From positions 1 through 21,767 of the forward strand of contig JAIPMN010003446.1 in NCBI GenBank assembly GCA_020650975.1: DNA of 21,767 nt. The letters are read 5' to 3'. The notes under the pieces are model-generated. The model had not been told where the DNA came from, searched no databases, and was given only the letters and a program-made list of their open reading frames with translations. The stretch comes from Apostichopus californicus (lineage: Eukaryota > Echinodermata > Holothuroidea > Aspidochirotida > Stichopodidae). The translations under genes and the position numbers were made by a program. Below, in pieces: positions 12,501 to 21,500 of this stretch (position 1 is its first letter; the number at the start of each line of letters is the position of its first letter).

Positions 12501-15500
12501 GGAAGAATAGGTAGCTAAACGATTGACGGGAATTTTGGTGTTATAAGCCAGTAAGTATAATCAAGACGGTTCAGAGGCTAACTCACCTTTTCTTCCAGTT
12601 ACTTACCTCTATAATCTGTATATAAATCAACGTTGGCAATAGTTTTAGTCAGTGTAAGGACTTACAAATCTTCATTGGAGGGTTTGAAGATGTTATCTAA
12701 ACTTTATTACAACATTTAACAAATTTCCACAGGCAGGGAGTGTTTCCGAATTTGCCAATAGTTGGCAGACGGGGGATCGAGAGTGTCAACCTCCGAAGGT
12801 AGAACATCCTTGCCCCGAGGGTACTGACGATTACATCTACGCGACAGACAAGTGTTATGTTATAATTGACCCATTTGGTAGGTAATTTAAACGCCGAAAA
12901 TAGGAGGTATATACAGTTGGTTCCAGTTGACTTGAACAGATTGCATCGCAGTGTGCAAAATCCTAGCACACGAATCTCCAGAACACATCAAAGTCGGGGG
13001 AGGGTGGGGGTTGCTAAACATTGGATACTCATATTAGTGTAAGTCTTCAATGTTTGTAGGTTGAAAGGTAAAGCATTTACTCTAAAAGCTGCAGTTCCCA
13101 ATCGTTTGAATTCCCTGCACCCCACCTCCATGCTGTGAATATTTTATCGGGTATGAAAAATATAGAAATTGCTATACATCGTCACACAAGTAACCATATT
13201 GACCAGAGGTAAAATGTCTTAAAGTCAATTGAGAGGCCTTGACTTGATACCTGTATACTGTGTCAGAGTGGATAAAGGTGGTGGCATTTAAGCAAAGATG
13301 CTTAGTGACTGGAAGGCTCGGGGTTCGATCCCTGGCCGGGTCATAGTAAGTTGGATTTTTCATCCAAGTGCAATTTCGGTTTTCCCATCTGAAATGTCTT
13401 TCAAAATTGAAAATATTCCAAATTGGAGTTAAAACGTTGAAGTTTTTTATTACTCGACATGAATGTTGTAATCCATATATAAGCCCTTGCGGGGTTGTCC
13501 CACATTCGTGGTCGCTTAAGCGTCGTAAAAGAAATAACTGACGGTAAGCTTTGAACTTTATCTTTATCAAAACTATTTATATTAATTTGCAATTTGCTTT
13601 AGAATAGTTGGTAAACGACATTTTCATTTAAATGTTACGTTTATACATTTAGGTCCTTTGGAAGACTGTAGAGACTTTACAGACCCAGAATCTTTCTATG
13701 ATGACTGTGTGTACGATGTCTGTCGTTCAAATTTGGAAATCACACATGTTTGTAGAAACATTGAGGCATACGTAGAACTGTGCAGGGCGCGTCGTGGAAA
13801 TCCCGGAAAATGGTGGAATTACGTTCCTGAATGCGGTAAGTAGTCTCATAGTTTCTTTATTTAAATACAAAATACCTGGAATTTATATTTATTGCGACGG
13901 GGAAATATATTATAACTATCTTAATTCCGCCCAGTTAGAGTCACATTATTTCAATTCAACACAGTTCAGCACATTATCCGAATGGTCTATTTTCGTCAGA
14001 GCAACCACTTGCATCATGAATAATTAATAGTATTATGCTAACCAATATTATTCCTACGAGGCCTCGCATATACACCAATAGGTTGAAAGTAGAAGTTCAA
14101 TGCTTGACTTTCAATCATGTGCCATTATTTGCGGAGAGGGAAGGGAGGGGACTGCGAACCCGAGCTAACTCCCTCAATAGTGGATCCTAATTAGGGACTG
14201 GTCAGTGTGTTATGGCGATAACCTTCTCATTGCGTATTAATGTTAAATTGACAGTATATGACGCGATATCATGAACTTGCCTTTTTTTCAGAGGGGCCCT
14301 GTGACGAAGGTACTGTTTATAACGATTGCGGTTCAGCGTGTCCCCCAACTTGTCAACACCCTGACGGAACACCGGACTGCCCCTTTGATTGTATAGAAGT
14401 TTGTGAGTGTCCAGAGGGCCAGATCCTAGATGGTGCTACCTGTGTATTTCCTTATAATTGTGGCTGTACTCTTTCTAATAGTGTTTACATACCAGTGAGT
14501 ATCTTACTTTGATGAAAAATATAGATAGTTGATTACCACTTATAACACCGAAACAGTCACATTTATTGTCTGGGGTGTGATTTATTTCTTGAATATTTCC
14601 TAATTTGATCTTACTTTACTCGTTTTAATTTTGATAACTTATAAAATTATTACTCACACACCCAAATAAGAATTCAGGCACTACCTAGAAACTTGGTTAA
14701 GAACTCGCAACCATACTGTCAATCAATGGTGTTTGAATGGAATGTGTTTTTTTGTAAACCATATTGGACAAATGTATTAGTCTGTTTCATGTATTGTTTT
14801 GTTATTAAGTAATTCTAATTGGTCGCAAATACGTCACTTCCGGTAAACTTGACATTACCATTCATTATATCAAAAGAACAAGGCAAATTAGTTTTCTCCA
14901 TTTACTACTCGAATGTTCAATATTTATTCATCAGCAAGGAGGAGTATATACATACCCAGACTGTTCAATTCGATGTACGTGCTTCAACGGAGAGGAACAG
15001 TGTGTACCCCTTGGTTGTCGAACTAACGAGGTCTGTGGTATTATGGGGGGTATAAGAGGTTGTTACTGTGAAGAGGGAACTGCCTGGAACGGGAAGTATT
15101 GCTCTGACAGTGAGTATCAAACATGACACACTTGTTTCTTAGTTACTTGTTTGTGCGACGATGCTACAATGTGGACTGCTGCTACAATGTGGACAGCTGC
15201 TACGATGTGGATTGCTGTTATACCATTGATGAAACTAAGTCACTGATCATTGGATTTGTTAGGCTGATAATATTTTACCAGTGATGATCAGGTTTTGCAG
15301 TGTAATATATTTCAAATCAGTAATTCAAAATTTAGAAAAATAGCCTATAATATTATTTGGCAGACAATTTTATGTCTTTAGAGTAGGTCGATTTAACACA
15401 ATACAGATTCTCCGATACTTTTATATAACGTCTTAATGCAACTTTTGAAATCGGGTTTATGTTGAAAGTAAATTGTGCCCATTGTTACACACAGAACCAT

Positions 15501-18500
15501 GTAGCTGTTCCATTTGGGGCGATCCTCATTACCTGAGCTTTGATGGTGTCAAGTTTGATTTCCAGGGAGATTGCGAATATACTTTAGTGGAAGCATGCAA
15601 TCAAGGATCTCTACCAAGCTTTATAGTTGTTGGAAACAATGACAAGAACAAGCCTTCAGATCCAGTGTCCTACCTTAGAGGAGTAAGACTAGAATATCAA
15701 GGCACTGATTATCAAATGCGTAGCAATGGCAACCTGGAAGTGAATGGTGTTATTAAGACTCTTCCGTTTAGCACCGGTGGTGATGAATACGTTACCGTCA
15801 CATTTGTTCCACAGAACAAAATGGTAAGTCAAATTGATCTCACAATGAACGCGAGCTTCTTAATTTCTACAGAGACATATAAAATTTCCATTGTTCTTAT
15901 TTTCCTTCAGAATTTAAACCTAAATGTATTTTAATTTTCTCAAAATGGTGTAGCAAACGTATTCTGTCAAACTATAAAAGAAATTTTCTGTGACCGTAGC
16001 TGATGTATCTTTCCTTTAATGGAGTGCAATTGATGTTCTCATATAACTTGTGACATTTAAATATGTTAACGAAATAAATGTATGTATGTATGTATGTATG
16101 TATATTAGATCCTCCTGCAGTATTTTTTTACTTGATTTCCGTTTAGGTTAACAACAAACACGTTTAAAGATAACACATACATATTGGCTGGTTTCAGTAT
16201 AATCATATCATATTAGAAGCTATGATATATCTTTGATAGGTCATGTACACTCATTTTGGACTGGAAATGATTTATTCATTTGATCGTGGATCGGTAGGCA
16301 TTGACGTTAGTCCGGACTTCTATGACAAATTATGTGGCATGTGCGGAACCTGCAACTTTGATAGCAGTGATGATTTCACACTGCCTTCACAAGAATTGGT
16401 AAGAACAATGTTTTTTTTTATATTACGTATGCAGAAAATAGACGCTCTGATTAATTGATATTTTGCTCTATAATTTGACAACAATGAGATGCCACATTGC
16501 CAAAAGTAAACATACCAGGTAAGACTCGTTGTTTTATTTTTACTTTTTTGATTTTTTTGATTACTTTTTTTTTAAATAAACGAACAGTTTAGTTTGATCC
16601 TCTTTCATCTTTGTCCTTTCAAATAATGTATTTCTCAATCTACAAACCGGTAACAAGCCTTCCGAAACTACTTTTACAAAGTAATTAAACTAAACAAGCA
16701 ATAACGTGTGCCAAAGAAATTCCAAAAGTACAACATGTGATGTTGTACATATCTGTGTTTTGTAGAAAAATTACTCACACGTCACCATTGTACATACCAC
16801 TTTAATTAAAAGACTTTCAGCAGAAACAGGCAAATTTCACTTAATACGAATAAAATGAAACTTGGTTTTCATACAATCTGATAGACAGGACACATGATTT
16901 GTTTTTAAGAGTCTACGGTGACAGTGACGTGATGTTAGTAGCATTGCAGACAACTGTACGTCGACTCCAATATTGTCAATTGTCACAATCTACGGCAATG
17001 ACATTTTCAGTTTTTGTTCTCCTCATAATGATTAAACTTGTAATAAAATATAACAGCATTTCAGTAGTTTGACAGTTCTACTCTTAATTGCCGTTAATAA
17101 TATAACGTTTTCATTTGTAAGGAGCTGGTGATTGAATTTTACACATACATTTCTATTCTCGCTGTGTGACTTAGTGCAAGTTATTAAGTCGTTTACAAAA
17201 AAATATGTTTTTGGTCTATGAAGGCCAGTTCAGCAGCTGACTTCGGAAACGGTTGGGCTATAGAAACTACTGGTTGTTCTCCTGATCCTGGTACAAACCC
17301 ATGCGAACCTGGTTCCGATGAAGAAGTAGCTGCAGGAGATACTTGTGCTATAATAACAGCTGAAGGTAAGAGTATAATATCAAGAAATTGATCAGTGCAG
17401 TTGTTAACGTTATCTTCGATGCACACCATAATGGGAATGAAAAACAGAAATCTGTTCTCAACAGAGAACCTTGAGATCACTATATCCGGACGAATATAGG
17501 TGACACATTGATCATTCAAGTACAAACCATGGTTGGGCGTGGATGAATCTGGACTTTGGGGGTTAATTTTGATTAATTTATGCATCGGCCCTATTGCTCC
17601 TTGTTACGCAATTGTTTGCCGGTAAATTCGTTTTCCTCCTTTTAGGTCCATTTTCAACTTGCCGTGAAGTTGTTGATGCTACTCCTTACTTCGAGACATG
17701 TACTTATGACGTGTGCGTTACAGGAGACGTGGAGTCATTCTGTGATGTAGTATATCAATTTTCATCTGCTTGTAACAAGGCTGGTTTAGATCCAGGAAAA
17801 TGGTGGGAGCTGGTTACTGGATGTGGTACGTAACTAAATTAAGTGCAGCATACAACAATGTTAATTAATACCTTAGTTATATAACCAATATCTCCTCTAA
17901 AGAAACTTTGAAATTAAGTTAAGCGTTACCTGAAGGTTAAAGATCATTACTTTCACACTCTAGACTTTTCACTCGATCTCCTGTAATTTATTTTACATTA
18001 TTACTGAGTCTTCAAAGTTTTATTTTCTGCCAAGATCCTCCATGTCCTGATGGTATGGTGTACACCACTGATGGATCCGGTTGTCCCGAAAGTTGTGCAG
18101 GACAAGACAACCCAAGCACTTGTAACATCACCGGCATCGAAGCATGTGAATGCCCCGAGGGCAAAATACTTGACGGCCAAAAATGCGTTTATCCGAGAGA
18201 ATGTGGTTGCAATACTCCTGAAGGCACTTACATTTCGGTAATTATATATCGTTATTAAATATAAAAAAACTCAGTAAAATAAATAAACTTATAACTTGAC
18301 TTTTTCAATATTCGCTATTGTATCACAATGAATATATATATGTTTATATATAGTAAATGGTATTTTGTTGTACTCTATCCTCAGCCTGGTTCTGTATACA
18401 TGAGTGAAGACTGTTCGGAAAGATGCACTTGTACTATGGGAACGTTACAATGTACAGGTTACCAATGTCATACTGAAGCTACATGTGATATTAAATTTGG

Positions 18501-21500
18501 TGTTAGAAAGTGTTACTGTTCCATTGGGTATGTGGGAAATGGAGAGCAGTGTGCTTTGGGTAAGTCATTACTGTCACATGAACGTCTAATTCTGACTATA
18601 TATCAATTTACAACATATTATCGTTTTTGGTTTAACAAGTTCTCCACAATCAGAGATCAGAAGGTAAAACAATCACTTGAGCTTGTTGCACATCGTGATC
18701 TTCATTTAAATCATAAAATATATGTCAACTAAACATTTTAAAGTAGCGTAATGTTCAATGTTTCTTCTCAGTGGGAGAATAAAGTTTCAATAGATCTCTA
18801 TGCGTTTTAATGACCCCTATCACAAACCTCTTACATCACAAATGCTAAATTGTTGTCTTCATTTGTTTTTGTAGCTGATTGCGAGTGCTTTGTTTGGACG
18901 GATTTCCACGTCCTTACTTTCGACGATCTTAGCTATGACCATTACCTAGGTTGCTCTTACAGCCTAGTGACCAACCCAGAAACTATTGGGACTCTTCCAG
19001 CGTTCCAACTGACAGGCGTGTTTAGTGAAACCGCTCCTCTCATACTGGAAGCCCTGAATCTTTACGCCTATGGGTCTGAATATGTCATAACCATTAATGG
19101 AGTACTAACTGTAAATGGTGCAGTCAAACCTGGTTTGTTTGATGATGACCACGTATCTGTGAATTACTTAATTTATGATAGCTGGGTGAGTTATGCTACA
19201 CACCGTGGATACTGTAATACTTAATGTACAGAGGACTTAGATGCCAATCGACAAGACACAATATTGAGGATAACTACTGGACTATATGAAGTTAGCTTTA
19301 ACATTAAAAGAAATATTCGTTGTCACCTCGGCAACCTTAAGATATATAAAGGCAATAATTACAACTTGCAAACAAGATATCATCGATGTTCACATGTTCA
19401 ATTGTACTTACAGCTTAGAAAATAAACCTAACGTAGTAAGTGACTTGTAATAACATCATAAAGCCCATATATATTATAAAGCCAAGTGGCACGGGATTTA
19501 ATGAGTGTTTTCTTTATGTGACGACGTGTTATAAATTGGTTTAACTAATTGTCTGTGTCAATAAAAGGCGGAAATATTTTTTTGCAGATGCTAATTACAG
19601 ACTTTGGATTATCGGTACATTACAGTCAAGGAGGTGTTACTTCCATTAAAGTGACCACGGAGTGGCGCAAAATATTAGTTGGTATGTGTGGAACATGCAA
19701 CAACAATGCTGAAGATGAGATGACTCTACCAGATGGTAGCCAGGTAGGTTTACATATCGTCCTAAAAACCATATATGTTTACAAATATGATTTAAAAAGA
19801 ACATGTATAACTGAAAATACTTTAAAAATACAAAGTAATCCGAAATAACTGTGAAACTATTATGTTATTTATTTTGGGTCGTATCTGAGTACTTCCTTCC
19901 AACGATTTGAAAAAAAAATTAACCCTCATCCTCTGCTGTTTAAGAATAATTACACATCATTCTTTATATTGATGTTAAGAGAACACATTTCATGTAAAGT
20001 ATATAAATGTAAAAAAAAGTATTCAAATTTCCCCATTCCTTCCAGACTACTGACTTGAATGTCTTTGCTACCAGCTGGCTTGCATCTGCATGTGATGCAT
20101 CTGAATCTGACCACAACCCATGCGTTACGGGATCGACGCAGGAGATAAATGCAAAAGACCACTGTTATTACCTCACTGACCCTCATGGTATGTTGCATTT
20201 ACCTTCAACAGATCCGACTTACTTTTATGTCCACAGTCGACAGACAATTGTTTGTTATAATGTTTTTTATTGATGTACTATTTACTTTACTCCTTCCTCA
20301 CCTTTCTCTGCCCAAACTATGCACTTTTGCAAGTAATCATATCTTAATAAAACTAGATTTGCAAACAAACTAAGTATCATTTCGTGGCTCTAAGAATATT
20401 TTTTAACTTCTGCATGACCTTAAAGGTAGTACACTTCATAATTCTTAATCCAGGTGCGTTTGCTGGTTGTCATGACTACATTAGTGCTGATACGCAGTAC
20501 AAGACGTGTGTTCAAGACTATTGTCGCGATCCAGAGTACCTATGTGATAACTTTGCATCCTATGCTGACCAATGCAGAGCTGCTGGAGGTTCCCTTGGAA
20601 ACTGGAGGGATTCTATTTCTGAATGCGGTTTGTCTCTAAATTAAAGTTTGTTCTTATAAGCGTAAACACTGGTCCATAGTCGAGTCTAGCAGATCCGATT
20701 CCAAGTCCAGTCAATCAGTCCGAGTATGACACAATCTGAATCAGAACGGGTTTGGGATATGACGTGGTTGTTATAGACAGCCCACACTCAAATAATAATA
20801 ATATTATTTATGGGCATGTAAAGTTATCCAACTACTTTACTTTATTCCAAATAATACGATGAAGAACATACAGCAACAAGCAATAAAAATTGATTCAATA
20901 TAAAAAAAAATCAATATTGCAGTGAAGAAGGTATGAAAACATTGAATGACACCTGTAATACGCCTCACATCCGAACATTGAATGACTCACCTGTAAAACG
21001 CCTCACATCGGAACATTGAATGACTCACCCGGAATACGCCTCACGTCCAAACATTGCCTCACATCCGAACATTGAATGACTCACCTAAACTATGCTTTAA
21101 ATCCGAACATTGAATGACTCACCTGGACTACGCCTCACATCCGAACATTAAATGACTCACCTGGACTACGCCTCACATCCTAGTCCACGTTATCCCGAGT
21201 GCAAGGCCAGTCATGCGTTACGGTAGTGGAGAATTTTTACTGGAGACACGTTTTGATGGTTAATTAGAATATAATTCATCGTGGCTAGCTGCATTTTGGT
21301 GTTTGCATAAAATCATCGTTCCTGTGGATACACCTTTACAGTGTAGATATAAATTATGTTTTGCTTATTATAAAGGAAATACTTTATGAATCCAGTGACA
21401 ATTTACACTTTGTACTGGTAAAGTATTCTTCAACAAATAAACTGTATGCATATTCGGTGATCTTGAATTATGATGTGTAGTATTTTAATTTCACTGTTCA

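Larger units (their letters stand above)
12878..13652 (+). other. Intron within D3 C8, 775 bp, carrying a SINE
   Basis: Phase 1 intron, donor gtaggt, acceptor tatacatttag. It contains a G-rich stretch (12995-13009) and a tRNA-derived SINE from about 13250, which accounts for much of its extra length. The reverse-strand open frames at 13172-13592 lie over the SINE and are not genes. Confidence 0.75.

Noticed and set aside
13258-13345. Functional tRNA gene
   Set aside because: A and B boxes are present, but the anticodon and acceptor arms do not pair convincingly. A SINE head explains it better.
13172-13592. Reverse-strand frames of 132 and 63 codons
   Set aside because: They lie over the SINE and intron sequence; no protein signature.
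17193-17585. 130-codon reverse-strand frame
   Set aside because: Antisense to D4 C8-a and intron; the sense frame carries the FG..W C8 motif.
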